Below the pieces are notes generated by a model. The model ran no database searches, was not told the origin of the DNA, and was given only the letters and a program-made list of their open reading frames with translations. Of a DNA stretch of 64,000 bases, positions 1 through 10,254 are shown one piece after another; the first letter of the stretch is position 1, and each line of letters opens with the position of its first letter. Both the position numbers and the translations under genes were made by a program. The DNA is from Butyrivibrio fibrisolvens 16/4 (GTDB lineage Bacteria; Bacillota; Clostridia; Lachnospirales; Lachnospiraceae), in contig FP929036.1 in NCBI GenBank assembly GCA_000209815.1, forward strand, positions 745,658 through 809,657, read 5' to 3'.

Positions 1-37
1 TGCCTTTATAGTGAAGATAAAGAAAGGGGAAACACTT

Positions 38-865
38 ATGACTGAAAAAATAATTGAAATTAAAAATTTGACTAAATCCTATGGAAAGCATCGAGGTGTG
101 GAAAAGGTATCTTTTGAGGTGGAGAGGGGAGACATCTTTGGATTCCTAGGACCTAATGGTGCAGGTAAATCCACAACCATACGCTCCATGTTAGGTTTTT
201 TGGATTACGAAGGCGAAATAAATATATTGGGGAAGGATACAAAAGCACAGAAGGAATTGATTCTACAGGATATTGGATATATGCCATCAGAGGCAATGTT
301 TTATCCCAATATGAGGGTCAGAGATGTTATTAAGTTTGCCGCAGATGTCAGGAAAAAGGATTGTGATGATGAGGCAAACAAATTGTGCGAAAGACTAAAG
401 GTGGATGTAAATAAACGAATCAATGAGCTTTCATTGGGGAACCGCAAAAAAGTCAGCATCGTATGCGCTATGCAGCATAAGCCAAAGCTATTTATATTTG
501 ATGAACCTACCAGCGGCCTGGATCCACTTATGCAGAATATATTTTTTGAGCTGATAAACGAGTATGTGAAAACAGGAACAACCTGCTTCTTGTCCACTCA
601 CGTTTTACCAGAGGTAAAAAGATATTGTAAACATGTAGCCATTATGAAAGAAGGGCATTTGATTAGCCAGGGAAGCGTAGCAGAGCTTACCAATACCAGC
701 TCAAAGAGGGTGGTTGCTACAGTAAATGGAGAGAGTGTCGATTACCTATTTACTGGTGATATTAATACATTGCTCGGTGAGTTAAGTGGGAAAAATGTTG
801 AAGATTTGAATATTTCTGATCCATCAATTGATGAGATTTTTATGAGTTTTTACAGTGATAAATAA
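38..865 (+). CDS. ABC transporter ATP-binding protein
   Basis: Nucleotide-binding subunit of an ABC-2 type exporter, cytoplasmic face of the membrane. Walker A (GPNGAGKST), a signature-like LSLGNRKK and Walker B (LFIFDEPTSGLDP) appear in order, with the H-loop in STHVL. I start at the ATG at 38 because GGGGA lies just upstream; an in-frame GTG at 11 has no ribosome site. The permease begins 11 bases downstream, so the two form an operon. The substrate cannot be read from sequence; bacteriocin/antibiotic-type exporters of this family have the same two-gene layout. Confidence 0.93.
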   Translation: MTEKIIEIKNLTKSYGKHRGVEKVSFEVERGDIFGFLGPNGAGKSTTIRSMLGFLDYEGEINILGKDTKAQKELILQDIGYMPSEAMFYPNMRVRDVIKFAADVRKKDCDDEANKLCERLKVDVNKRINELSLGNRKKVSIVCAMQHKPKLFIFDEPTSGLDPLMQNIFFELINEYVKTGTTCFLSTHVLPEVKRYCKHVAIMKEGHLISQGSVAELTNTSSKRVVATVNGESVDYLFTGDINTLLGELSGKNVEDLNISDPSIDEIFMSFYSDK

Positions 866-876
866 GGAGGAGACAA

Positions 877-1671
877 ATGTTAATTTTATTGAAGCACGAA
901 TTAAAACAAAACTATAAAAGCTTGATAATCTGGAGCTTGTCCGTGGGGATTATGGGGATGTTTTGTATATGCTTATATTCAAGTATGACAGAGGATATGG
1001 CGGCTCTTTCAGAAAGCTTTTCAAATATGGGCGCGTTTTCTGATGCATTTGGAATGAGCACATTAGGTATTGGAACTATAGCAGGATATTTTGCAACAGA
1101 AGTAGGCGTGGTCCATAGCTTAGGAAGTTCAATGTTTGCAGCAGTTACTGCCACTACAATTCTTTCCAAGGAGGAAGATGGTCATACGGGAGAGTTTTTG
1201 TATTCACTTCCTATATCAAGAGGGAAAGTAGTAGTGGCTAAAATTTGTTCAATGTTAATTATGATTATCGTATTTACGATAATTACAGTTGCCTGCTACA
1301 TTCCAGGATTCGTATATATTGATGCGCATCCAGAATGGGAGTTGTTTGTAATATTTATGCTATCTCAACTTTTGATGAATGTGGAGATTATGTTTATCTG
1401 TACTATGATTTCTGCATTTGTAAAACGAAATATGCCAGGAACAGGACTTGGAATAGCCCTTTTATTATACGCCTATGATTTGATAGGCCGCGTTGCCTCA
1501 GAGATGGAGGATGCAATTACCATAGGACCATTCAGCTATTGCAACGCCACAGAGATATTTGCAAAGGAAACCATCCCTGGCACAGCGTACATTTTTGGAA
1601 CGATAATTATCGTATTTACGGTAATCCTAACTTTTATAAAATACACAAAGAAAGATTTTGCTTCATATTGA
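877..1671 (+). CDS. ABC-2 family transporter permease
   Basis: A 264-residue integral membrane protein with about six hydrophobic segments, an N-terminal cytoplasmic stretch (MLILLKHELKQNYKS) typical of ABC-2 permeases, and a conserved ILSKEEDGHTGEFLYSLP-like coupling region around residue 100. AAGGAGG precedes the ATG. It pairs with the ATPase directly upstream. It ends 8 bases from the stop of a convergent gene, with no clear terminator between them. Substrate unknown. Confidence 0.9.
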   Translation: MLILLKHELKQNYKSLIIWSLSVGIMGMFCICLYSSMTEDMAALSESFSNMGAFSDAFGMSTLGIGTIAGYFATEVGVVHSLGSSMFAAVTATTILSKEEDGHTGEFLYSLPISRGKVVVAKICSMLIMIIVFTIITVACYIPGFVYIDAHPEWELFVIFMLSQLLMNVEIMFICTMISAFVKRNMPGTGLGIALLLYAYDLIGRVASEMEDAITIGPFSYCNATEIFAKETIPGTAYIFGTIIIVFTVILTFIKYTKKDFASY

Positions 1672-1678
1672 GATAGAA

Positions 1679-2430
1679 TTACTCTATATGTTCCAGTATT
1701 CTTTCTGTTATAACTTCATAAGCCAAGTCATTTGGATGGGCAGTTACAGGTGGGAAATCTACTTTGTGGATGTTCCCATCTTCGCCATATACTTCTGCTC
1801 CTAAATAAGAGCGATACTTTGCTTTATCGCGAATATCAGAAAGATCAATATATGGACAGTTCTGTTCCGCTGCTACGGTCTTTTTATTGCATCATGGCCT
1901 GGGCGAGACCAAAAATCACCAACTAATAGCATTTTTGATTCAGGATACTTATCTTTGAAATATCCAACTAGTGTTTCGTAGTCTGATTTATAATGAGCCA
2001 CGTGATGTACATTGTCGCCCACCTGAACAATTACCAGATCGTAATCCTTTACTAAAACTTTATCTAACTTGCTGATTGCTATTTGACGAGTATTGTCTCT
2101 TTCCCATAGGGAAAATGAGATAACATCATAATCTACAGTTTTATCTGTATTATTAAGCTCAGCCACAACTCTATGTACATAATCATATTCAGGTTTAGAT
2201 GCAGCCATTCCCCAGTAGCCCCACCAGTAATCGCAGGCGGGATGCATAGTGATGCTGTTTCCAACAAAAAGTATGCTATAATCTGCATCTTCTACTTCTT
2301 GCTCTTTTAATAAAAAGAATTCATGCTCCTGGTCAGGTGCGTAGATAGAAGCTTCTGCTTCAATAGAAGACATACCTATTGTTGCAACAATTGCAGCGGC
2401 CATAACAAGACTTAATACTGATTTTTTCAT
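1679..2430 (-). CDS. Secreted SGNH/GDSL-type hydrolase (one-base frameshift)
   Basis: Signal peptide (MKKSVLSLVMAAAIVATIGM) followed by an SGNH fold: block I is GNSIT near residue 50 and the C-terminal catalytic block is HPND. The printed frame stops after HDAIKRP. Adding one base to the T5 run at 1881-1885 (A5 on the coding strand) restores a 250-residue protein that continues through HPNDLAYEVI to a stop at 1679. This fits one of the many homopolymer losses in the window rather than a real mutation. The substrate is probably an ester on polysaccharide or wall material (inference). GGGAAAGG precedes the start. Confidence 0.78.
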
Positions 2431-2664
2431 TGATAACGCCTTTCCCAAAAAATAAAAGTTATAAATAATGCACTATAAACAATATAATGGATTAAATATA
2501 ACTTTGCCCTAGGCGTTATCATACACCTATACAATACAAAAATACAAGATTATATAACGTGAATATTTTATGATTTCTTTAAAAATGTGAGGATTATCAT
2601 CATGTTTTTTACTTGGTACTCAATATATTATGAGTATAATCTTGTATAAAAAATAGGAAGATGT
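2431..2664. other. AT-rich intergenic region
   Basis: Between the SGNH hydrolase start and the next hairpin I see only AT-rich sequence that presumably carries the hydrolase promoter on the minus strand. No ORF, RNA gene or repeat is recognisable. Confidence 0.5.
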
Positions 2665-2667
2665 GAA

Positions 2668-2703
2668 AAGCAGCAGGGACACATTAAGTGTCACTGCTGC
2701 CTT
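2668..2703 (-). terminator. Hairpin, probable terminator of the small membrane gene
   Basis: GCAGCAG(G)GACAC and GTGTCACTGCTGC pair around an ATTAA loop. Flanking A and T runs allow termination in either direction. It lies just beyond the end of the minus-strand gene at 2730. Confidence 0.65.
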
Positions 2704-2729
2704 TGGGTTAATCCTAACAAATAATTATT

Positions 2730-2969
2730 TTAAGTCCTATAAGTCCTAAATGTAGTTCTACAGCGTCTCTTCAACGGTGAGGGCAATAGAAAAGAGTTTT
2801 CTATGATGTTTGCAAATATTGATGAGGCAATTGAAGAAAAACATAGAACACCTTCATCTTTATTTATTTTAAAATAGACTACAGCGATGGCCACCAGAAT
2901 AAGGGCAACCACAATAGTTATAATAGAAATTATTCTTTTTTGTCGTCTTCTTTTTCTCCGCTTGTTCAT
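2730..2969 (-). CDS. Small single-pass membrane protein, C-terminus uncertain
   Basis: A very basic N-terminus (MNKRRKRRRQKR) is followed by one hydrophobic helix at about residues 13-33. A good GAGGGAG ribosome site supports the start. The last ~45 residues (after KINKDEG) are of odd composition. The opposite strand of that part reads as an acidic peptide (EFSMMFANIDEAIEE), so the 3' half may be a fused fragment of another gene. Function unknown. Confidence 0.45.
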   Translation of the reverse strand: MNKRRKRRRQKRIISIITIVVALILVAIAVVYFKINKDEGVLCFSSIASSIFANIIENSFLLPSPLKRRCRTTFRTYRT

Positions 2970-3207
2970 TAGTTATCTCCCTCATATGTAAATTAATACG
3001 CTAAATATTTTAAATGCGCAATTTCTATTATAGTAGTTTAACATTAGTAATCAAGAATTATGAGCGGGGATAAATCTAGTTCTTATAAATGTGGAATGTA
3101 TTTAAATTTCATAAATTCATTTAAATAATGTACTAGCCAATTTAATTACAATCAATTAAACCATGTAAGATAAAAAGAAATAAAAGAAAGAATTAAGGAA
3201 AGATACT

Positions 3208-4923
3208 ATGAAACTAATTAAAAGATTTATTCCATACTATAAGCCTTATATTGGTGTATTTATTTTGGACTTGGTTTGTGCCACCATTTTGTCTGTAATT
3301 GATCTGGCATTTCCACAGCTCCTTAGATTTTTAAGGGGAACATTATATTTGGAGGCTCCGGAAACCATTCTTAAGAATTTAGGTTGGATTGCCATACTTA
3401 TGATTGTCATGTATCTAATAAGGACAGCCTGCAAATATTATGTCACTTATCAAGGACATATGATGGGTGCGAAAATCGAATCTGGGATGCGCCGAGAGTT
3501 ATTTGAGCGTTTTGAAGCATTCTCATTTTCCTATTATGATACCCATAATACTGGAGAGATGATGAGCAAGCTGGTCTCGGATTTGTTTGATATTTCAGAG
3601 CTTGCACACCATGGTCCTGAGAACATTTTCATCTCAGTGGTAAAGATAGTAGGTTCTTTTATACTTTTAATGAGAATCAATGTTCCTATGACACTTTGTC
3701 TGGCTTTAGTTGTGGTGCTTATGGGAATTTTTGCTGTAAATCAGAACCAAAAATGCGTCGAACATTTTCTGATAATCGAAAGAAGATTGCAGGAATCAAT
3801 TCTTCCTTACAGGATACTTTAGGCGGTATTAGGGTAGTAAAGTCATTTACAGGAGAGGATATCGAACAGAAGAAATTTGATAAGAGTAACCTTGCATTTT
3901 TAGATTCTAAAAAAGCAAACTATAAGCAAATGGGAACATTCCACTCTGGAAACAGTATGTTTGAAGGTCTGATGTTTATGACCGTGTTGGTATCTGGCGG
4001 CTACTGTATTGCAAAGGGGCAGATATCAGTTGATGATTTGGCGATTTATGCTCTGTACATAAATATCTTTATAAACCCGGTTAACGTACTTGTGGAATTT
4101 ACCGAGCAGCTTCAAAAGGGAATGGCTGGTTTTGAGCGATTCACAGAAGTAATGGATACCATGCCTGATATTGTTGATAGTAAAGATGCAACAGAGCTAA
4201 ATAATGTAAGTGGAGTAATTGATTTTGAAAATGTGTCATTCTCTTATGAAGAGGAGGAGACAGTATTAATTAGATGCTGGAAAATCTGTTGCTATAGTAG
4301 GACCTTCCGGTGGTGGAAAGACCACGCTTTGTGCACTTATTCCTAGATTTTATGATGTAACTGGAGGCAGTGTGCGAATAGATGGTGTTGATGTCAGAAA
4401 TGTGACTCAGAAATCTCTGCGTTCATATATTGGAATAGTTCAACAGGATGTTTATCTGTTTAACGGAACAATAAAAGAAAATATAGCCTATGGAAAGCAG
4501 GATGCTACCATGGAAGAAATAGTAGAGGCTGCAAGAAATGCAGATTTATTGGATTTTATCGAAAGTCTTCCTGATGGATTTGATACAGAGGTGGGTGAGC
4601 GAGGTACTAGATTATCCGGAGGTCAGAAGTAACGTATAGCTATTTCAAGAGTATTCCTTAAGAATCCACCTATCTTAATTTTGGACGAGGCAACCAGTGC
4701 CCTGGATAATGAAAGTGAGCGATATATTCAGGAAAGCTTAGATAAGCTTGCCGTGGGCAGAACAACAATTACAATTGCTCATCGTTTGTCTACTATACTT
4801 GGTGCTGATGAAATAATTGTTTTGGATGGAGATGGAATTAGAGAAAAGGGTACCCACAAGGAATTAATTAAAGAAGGCGGTATCTATGAGAAATACTATA
4901 AGATGCAGCTAGGTGCAATTTAA
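3208..4923 (+). pseudogene. Multidrug-type ABC exporter (TMD-NBD), inactivated
   Basis: Remnant of a ~575-residue half-transporter, with the membrane domain at the N-terminus and the ATPase at the C-terminus. It carries three lesions: a one-base loss in the A5 run at 3749-3753; a deletion of roughly 17 bases near 4265-4275, just before Walker A (GPSGGGKTT in the shifted frame), which also changes frame; and a TAA at 4630 where LSGGQKQRIA needs CAA. Walker B ([12 protein letters not shown]) and the H-loop (IAHRLS) survive downstream. The first lesion may be a read error, but the deletion and nonsense codon indicate real decay. Confidence 0.85.
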
Positions 4924-4950
4924 GACTCATTTCTCATTGAATGCTATACT

Positions 4951-5205
4951 GTGGCACAAAACATACTCAAACAAAACACAATTACGCCAAATTTATATGC
5001 TAACATTACCCTTGTCAATATAATGTCTAAACCGGTTACTGTATTTCTGAGGAAAAACAAAGATTTAAATAATCATACGTATTTATTTGATAATGGCAAT
5101 ATTTTGATTGAAGATTGTGATGATAATGGGAAGATAAGTGCAAGACTACTTATGCCGAAGGACGCTTTGATTGAGTGGATGAGAATAGTGATAAGCGGCA
5201 ATTAA
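4951..5205 (+). CDS. Hypothetical protein, 84 residues
   Basis: GTG-initiated frame without a visible ribosome site, 27 bases after the dead exporter. The product has no transmembrane segment and no recognisable motif, with mixed charged and hydrophobic residues. It could be the end of an older gene. Low support. Confidence 0.3.
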   Translation: MAQNILKQNTITPNLYANITLVNIMSKPVTVFLRKNKDLNNHTYLFDNGNILIEDCDDNGKISARLLMPKDALIEWMRIVISGN

Positions 5206-5417
5206 GAGTTCAAAAATAATATCAGCGAATGATAATCAACGGTTTAATATTAATGAGGAATTAAAACATTGATTAGTTTCATAAATCCATGCATAATTCA
5301 AATGTAAAGTGAAGTTATTACATTTGGCGAAGCATGTAATTTGAAATGAATGAAATGAATTATCATATGTAACAAGCTGTGTTGAAGTAAAGGAGCTTCC
5401 TGTATAGTTTAAATCGT
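5206..5417. other. Gene-free AT-rich stretch left of the IS element
   Basis: No ORF. Short repeats of an ATGTAA/TTACAT type occur around 5300-5345. The sequence may include the left boundary of the IS110 element, but no clean end or target duplication can be seen. Confidence 0.4.
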
Positions 5418-5435
5418 GGTGGACGTTGAAAAGAA

Positions 5436-5506
5436 AAATACCTCAGAGTAGAATAAGATTTACTGACTGGCGGTTGGTAAAAATCTTATTAAACAGAGAG
5501 GTATTT
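5436..5506 (+). promoter_or_regulatory. Long interrupted hairpin covering the transposase ribosome site
   Basis: Outer stem AAATACCTC (5436-5444) with GAGGTATTT (5498-5506). Inner stem AATAAGATTT (5452-5461) with AAATCTTATT (5481-5490). Two short internal strands separate them and a ~19-nt loop caps the structure. The transposase ATG at 5510 follows by 3 nt, so its GAGAGG ribosome site is inside the outer stem. Possible roles are translational shut-off of read-through mRNA or part of an IS110 structural RNA. Confidence 0.65.
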
Positions 5507-5509
5507 CAA

Positions 5510-6691
5510 ATGAAGTCTAACACGCAGAACGCAAAAATTGAAGCAGTAACAGAAAATACTTTGGTTGTAGGTATCGATGTCGGAAGCGAATTCCATTATG
5601 CCAGAGCTTTTGACTGGCGGGGGATCGAGTTCTCCAAGAAGCCATTTAAGTTCAGCAATACAGAACCGGGCTTCACAGAGTTTAAGGCATGGATCCTTCA
5701 TATACAGACAGAGCATGATAAGAATGCAGTACTACCGGGGATGTAGCCGACAGGCCATTACTGGTTCAACCTGGGGAAGTTCCTTCAGGACAACGGCATG
5801 AAGCCGGTACTGGTGAATCCGCATCATGTGAAGAAGTCAAAGGAATTGGACGACAATAATCCGACAAAGAACGATCGTAAGGATCCAAAAGTCATTGCAG
5901 GATTGATCAAGGATGGACGATACTCGTACCCCTACCTGCCGGACGGTGTGTATGCGGATCTGAGGACAGCATCAAATCTTCGGTTCCAGATGCAGTCGGA
6001 ACTTACGAGAATACAGAACCGGATCAGTCGTTGGTTCAGCATCTACTTTCCTGAATACAAGGATGTTTATGGGAATCCGGATGCAAAGAGCGGAATGATG
6101 ATACTGAAAGTTGCCCCGCTCCCGGAAGACATCGTGACGTTGGGTGTCGAAGGGGTAAACAGGATATGGCGGGAAGCCAAGCTCAAGGCGGTAGGACTTA
6201 AGAGGGCGAAGACCTTGTATGAAGCCGCAGAGCACAGTATCGGAAACCGGGAAGGAGAAACAGCCGCAAGGCTGGAAATCCGGATGCTGCTGGAGGATTA
6301 TGAATCCAGAGCGGCAAGGCTTCAGGAGATTATGACGCTGATCGAAACACTGGTAAAACAGATCCCGATGGCTGAAAAGCTGATGGAGATCAAGGGTGTC
6401 GGTATAAAGACGGTATCCGGATTTCTGGCGGAGGTCGGTGATATCAGCCGGTTCGATAATCCCAAGCAGCTTCAGAAGCTGGCAGGCCTGGCGATCAAGG
6501 AGAACAGTTCAGGGAAACACAAGGGTGAGACAACGATAACAAAACGTGGCCGGAAAAGGCTGAGATATTTACTGTTTGAGGTTGCGATGTCCCTTGTGAG
6601 TAAGAATACAGAGTTTTCCCAGCTGCACCAGTATTACACGACCAGGCGGATCAATCCGCTGAAGAAGATGCAGTCACTGATGGCAGCATAA
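5510..6691 (+). pseudogene. IS110-family transposase with amber codon at the catalytic Glu
   Basis: RuvC-like DEDD domain at the N-terminus (GIDVG with Asp23; ND..KD near LDDNNPTKNDRKDPKVIA) and a C-terminal Tnp domain (MEIKGVGIKTVSG, ENSSGK with the catalytic Ser). TAG at 5744-5746 (codon 79) replaces Glu in the family motif EPTGHYWF; the frame is open before and after it. The C-terminus stops at KKMQSLMAA, shorter than usual. The element is therefore expected to be immobile unless the amber is suppressed or complemented. Confidence 0.88.
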
Positions 6692-6768
6692 TAGAGACAG
6701 TAACTCGATGGCGGCTGTATCCTGAACAGCCACTGAATAAAGGCAGACTGTCACAGATAACGTCCACC

Positions 6769-7040
6769 GCAAGGTGCTGTAACAGGAAGCGAGTCAGTAA
6801 TCAAACATACAAAGAATGAGCCGGCAGTCAGCAGGAGTGTTTTCCATAGGGCATGATCCTGCAAAGGAGCTAAGCTGACGCCCTGGTTATGGATAGGCGG
6901 TACGAAGGAAGTTGGGACCCTTGGGGACAAGGGAGAACCCGTTGGATACAGGAGGTTCGCTGCCATAGAGGGAAGGGGTTCGCACAAAGGCCATGTAGAG
7001 CGAAATCAATGACGTTCTATTTCGTGCACCCATCTACCAC
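6769..7040 (+). ncRNA. Structured GC-rich tail of the IS110 element, candidate bridge-RNA region
   Basis: Non-coding, GC-rich and full of short pairings. One is a CCCTTG-GGGA-CAAGGG hairpin (6918-6933) with a GNRA tetraloop. IS110-family recombinases use a bridge RNA from a non-coding end, the 3' end in IS1111-like members. Assignment of this stretch as that RNA is inference from position and structure only. Confidence 0.35.
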
Positions 7041-7160
7041 TATTTCAGCACCTGATGCATTGAAATATCCATGAAACTGACTCTTCTTACTGAGATATAC
7101 CAAGGGAAAAACCTTGGATTTTCAACAAAAACTACTTGATTATATGGAGGGAAGGTATTT

Positions 7161-8900
7161 ATGAAGGCAATGAAAAACTTGAATATTAGGATGAAAATAA
7201 TGGTTCCAATGTTTATGCTGGTACTATTATTAGTTTTTACGTTTTTATCATCGATTTCTAGTTTGACGCAGATGAAAAACGCAGATGAGAGGATTTCTGG
7301 TTATTATGCAGAAAGTATGTCGTTGCTGGGGGATATTTCGACTGATGTTGAGGCTTTACAGAAATTAGCCTATTCTCACTGTACAGCTACTGATGTAGAA
7401 ATGAAAAAGTCAGTAGAGGCAGAAATTGAAACTGTTACAGCGCGTTTGGCTGAAACATGTTCGAAATATGAAACAGTATTAAAAGCAAATAATGGAGATG
7501 CTGCTTTATATGAGCAGTATAAGCAGAAATATGATACTTTTATGGACACCTTTAATACAGTAATTACTTGTAGTTCATCGTATCAATATACAACAGCTCA
7601 GGGAATGGCAAACGTTGAGTTAAAGGCTCAGGGAAGTGATGTAAATACAATGGCTAACCAGATGCGTGAAGCAAACAAGCAGGAAATGGGTGAAGCCGTT
7701 CGCAAGAATAGAGGAGTGTACAGTGCTTCAATTAATATAAGCTTGATTATTTTATTACTTGCTGTTATTTTAACAGTACTTTGCTTTATCGTTTGCAAGA
7801 GAACAGTTATTAAGCCATTAGAGAAAACACATGAGACATTGCAGCACATTGTAGATGAAATCTCGGATAATAGAGGAGATTTGACAAGAAGAATTGAAGT
7901 TAAGGGTACAGATGAAGTTGGTCAGATGGGTAAAGGTATCAATGAGTTTATTGAAGCTTTACAGAGAACGATGAAGAGTATTATTTCAAATTCATCTGAG
8001 CTTGACAAGATCGTTGGAAATGTTGCTCACAATGTGACTACAGCAAATGAAGATGCTTGTGATATTTCATCTGTTATGGAGGAGTTATCTGCTTCTATGG
8101 AAGAGATATCAGCTACTACAACTGGTGTAAATGAGAATGCAGCAAATGTTGACGCACATGTTGCTGATTTGGCGAGTGTATCAGAAGACTTATCTGGATA
8201 CGTTCAGGAAATGAGAAATAGAGCCGATGAGCTTCAGAGAACGGCTGAAGAAAATAAGAAAAATACAAATATAATTATGGGAGATATATTAAGCGCTCTC
8301 CAGGAAGCGATTGAAGAATCAAAGAGTGTAGAGAAGGTTAATGGTTTGACAGATGAGATTTTAAGTATTTCATCTCAGACAAACTTACTTGCATTAAATG
8401 CTTCCATCGAGGCTGCTCGTGCAGGAGAAGCAGGAAAAGGTTTTGCAGTTGTTGCAGATGAAATTAGACAGTTGGCTGATTCAAGTAGAGAGACAGCAAG
8501 TAATATTCAGAATATCAATGATATGGTAACAGTTGCAGTTAAAGAATTAATTAAGAGCTCAGACCAGATTATTACGTACGTTAATGAAACAATCTTGCCT
8601 GATTACGACGGTTTCGTATCAAGTGGACAAAAATATAGAGAAGATGCAGCTTACGTAGATAGTGTTGTACATAAATTTAATAAAATGTCTATTGATTTGA
8701 AGGATTTGGTAGGAGGTATCAAAGAGGCAATTGAAGGAATTACATCAGCAGTTGATGAAGGTGCAGAAGCAATTTCGAATGCAGCGGATAATACATCTGA
8801 TTTGGTAAGAAAGATGGAAAATATCGATGAACAGATGCACGGAAATAATGAAGTAGCAAGACAATTAAAAGTTGAAACTGATAGATTTGTTAAATTTTAA
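7161..8900 (+). CDS. Methyl-accepting chemotaxis protein
   Basis: A 579-residue membrane chemoreceptor. TM1 is at about residues 14-34, followed by a helical extracytoplasmic ligand domain (four-helix-bundle type) to ~185, TM2 at ~190-213, HAMP ([30 protein letters not shown]), and a long coiled-coil signalling domain. The latter contains the conserved hairpin tip [20 protein letters not shown]. There is no C-terminal pentapeptide. GGAGGGAAGG precedes the ATG. The binding-protein gene starts 13 bases after the stop, so the two are probably co-transcribed and the lipoprotein may present a sugar to this receptor (inference). Confidence 0.95.
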   Translation: MKAMKNLNIRMKIMVPMFMLVLLLVFTFLSSISSLTQMKNADERISGYYAESMSLLGDISTDVEALQKLAYSHCTATDVEMKKSVEAEIETVTARLAETCSKYETVLKANNGDAALYEQYKQKYDTFMDTFNTVITCSSSYQYTTAQGMANVELKAQGSDVNTMANQMREANKQEMGEAVRKNRGVYSASINISLIILLLAVILTVLCFIVCKRTVIKPLEKTHETLQHIVDEISDNRGDLTRRIEVKGTDEVGQMGKGINEFIEALQRTMKSIISNSSELDKIVGNVAHNVTTANEDACDISSVMEELSASMEEISATTTGVNENAANVDAHVADLASVSEDLSGYVQEMRNRADELQRTAEENKKNTNIIMGDILSALQEAIEESKSVEKVNGLTDEILSISSQTNLLALNASIEAARAGEAGKGFAVVADEIRQLADSSRETASNIQNINDMVTVAVKELIKSSDQIITYVNETILPDYDGFVSSGQKYREDAAYVDSVVHKFNKMSIDLKDLVGGIKEAIEGITSAVDEGAEAISNAADNTSDLVRKMENIDEQMHGNNEVARQLKVETDRFVKF

Positions 8901-8913
8901 CTGGAGATGTAAT

Positions 8914-10254
8914 ATGAAGAGAAAAATTATATCATGTATATTGGCAACGGGCTGCGTTATATCGCTTTGTTCGTGTGGAACTGACAATGCCGCTCCTAAA
9001 ACAGAAGCTGGTATAGAAGAGAGTTCACAGCAGCCAGAGCAAACTGAACAGTCTGAGACTGTTAGTGCAAGAGATGTTTATATTTTACCACAGCATTTAG
9101 ATAATCCGAATTTGGTGATTGTTTGGGATATGTCAGAAGAAGAGTGGGAGAATTTTAAAGCAAATGATTCCAATGCATTTAACCTTGTATGGTCAACAAA
9201 AGAAGCCTTTGAGCAAATGTATGGTGGTACTGTAACTGTATATGGCGTAGGCTGGGGTGAAATGATCAACAAAACAACTGAAATGGTTGAAAAGGGTGAG
9301 GTCTGTGATTTGGTTCAGGCAAATGATCAGAATTTCCCACGATATGCAAACGATGGAATTGTACAGGATGTGTCTAAGTATGTAAATTTGGACGATGATT
9401 TCTGGTATGATAATGTAACAACAGCTTTCACTTTTGGAGGAACTCCATATGCGATGGGGGCAGATGCTAATCCTGTAGTAATTAGTTACAATAAGACCCT
9501 TTTTGAACAAAAAGGTGTGAAAACACCTTCGGAATATTTTGAGGAGGGGAATTGGAACTGGGATACCTTTAAAGAGGTTGGAACTAAAATGGCAGAAGAC
9601 ACCGATGGTGATGGAGAAAATGATATTTATGGCTTTGGTTGGTGGGATTCATTTTATGTTCAAGTGCTAAATGCAGATGGCACTACTGCTTTAGTTTACG
9701 ACGATGAGGGTAAAGTTTATAGCAATTATGCGAGTAGTGAAGCTAAGGAAACTTTCGAATTTCTTCAGGATGGATATTGTAAAAGCAAGTATATACAGCA
9801 GCCAGGAGTAGATTTTGTAGAAGCATTTAAGAGTGGAAAGCTTGCGATGACATGTGAGTATGGTTTTGGTGCAAAATCGGTTTATGAGTGCGATTATGAA
9901 GTGGGATGGGCACCACTTCCGACTGGACCATCTGGAGAGGCATATAGCAGCGGAGGAAGTATTGCAGGCTTTGCAATTCCTGTAACGAGTGCAAATCCAG
10001 AGGGGGCAGCAGCTTTTGCAAGAATGGCATACGAGATGCAGCTGGATTATAATAGACGTCAGAGAGTTGAACAGAATGGATTGCAGGAAGTTGAATTAAT
10101 GAATGAACTTTCAAAGCACATTTACTTTGCACCAATCGGTGTAAATAATTATGGGGATGCTCAGTGGATTGTTGCTAATGGTATAGTGACAGGTCAACCA
10201 ATTCCAGAATTTACAAAAGAAGCAGATGATAAATTGAGAGAAGGAAATAAATAA
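8914..10254 (+). CDS. Extracellular solute-binding lipoprotein, family 1 (sugar type)
   Basis: Lipoprotein signal with a lipobox-like LCSCG around Cys20, an acidic Ser/Glu linker, then a ~400-residue type I ABC sugar-binding fold. I start at the ATG at 8914 (GGAG upstream), not at an upstream in-frame ATG inside the chemoreceptor. DTDGDGENDIYG resembles a calcium-binding loop seen in this family. No permease or ATPase gene is nearby, so this is either an orphan subunit or a sensing partner for the chemoreceptor. Confidence 0.88.
   Translation: MKRKIISCILATGCVISLCSCGTDNAAPKTEAGIEESSQQPEQTEQSETVSARDVYILPQHLDNPNLVIVWDMSEEEWENFKANDSNAFNLVWSTKEAFEQMYGGTVTVYGVGWGEMINKTTEMVEKGEVCDLVQANDQNFPRYANDGIVQDVSKYVNLDDDFWYDNVTTAFTFGGTPYAMGADANPVVISYNKTLFEQKGVKTPSEYFEEGNWNWDTFKEVGTKMAEDTDGDGENDIYGFGWWDSFYVQVLNADGTTALVYDDEGKVYSNYASSEAKETFEFLQDGYCKSKYIQQPGVDFVEAFKSGKLAMTCEYGFGAKSVYECDYEVGWAPLPTGPSGEAYSSGGSIAGFAIPVTSANPEGAAAFARMAYEMQLDYNRRQRVEQNGLQEVELMNELSKHIYFAPIGVNNYGDAQWIVANGIVTGQPIPEFTKEADDKLREGNK

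Larger units (their letters stand above)
5418..7040 (+). mobile_element. IS110-family insertion element, boundaries approximate
   Basis: DEDD-type transposase gene with non-coding flanks. A 10-bp inverted match (GGTGGACGTT at 5418-5427, AACGTCCACC at 6759-6768) resembles the subterminal repeats of the IS1111 subgroup. The transposase and the ~270 bp beyond it are clearly GC-richer than surrounding DNA, which suggests recent acquisition. If the repeats mark the tips, the element is about 1.35 kb. If the GC-rich tail belongs to it, the element runs to about 7040. IS110 elements do not make conventional target duplications, so the ends cannot be fixed from this copy. Confidence 0.65.

Noticed and set aside
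2786-2872. Plus-strand coding tail (EFSMMFANIDEAIEEKH) opposite the small membrane gene
   Set aside because: It has protein-like composition but no start, ribosome site or N-terminal part; noted only as doubt about the minus-strand C-terminus.
6751-7074. ORFs in both directions in the IS110 tail
   Set aside because: No ribosome site and no family; the stretch behaves as structured non-coding DNA of the element.
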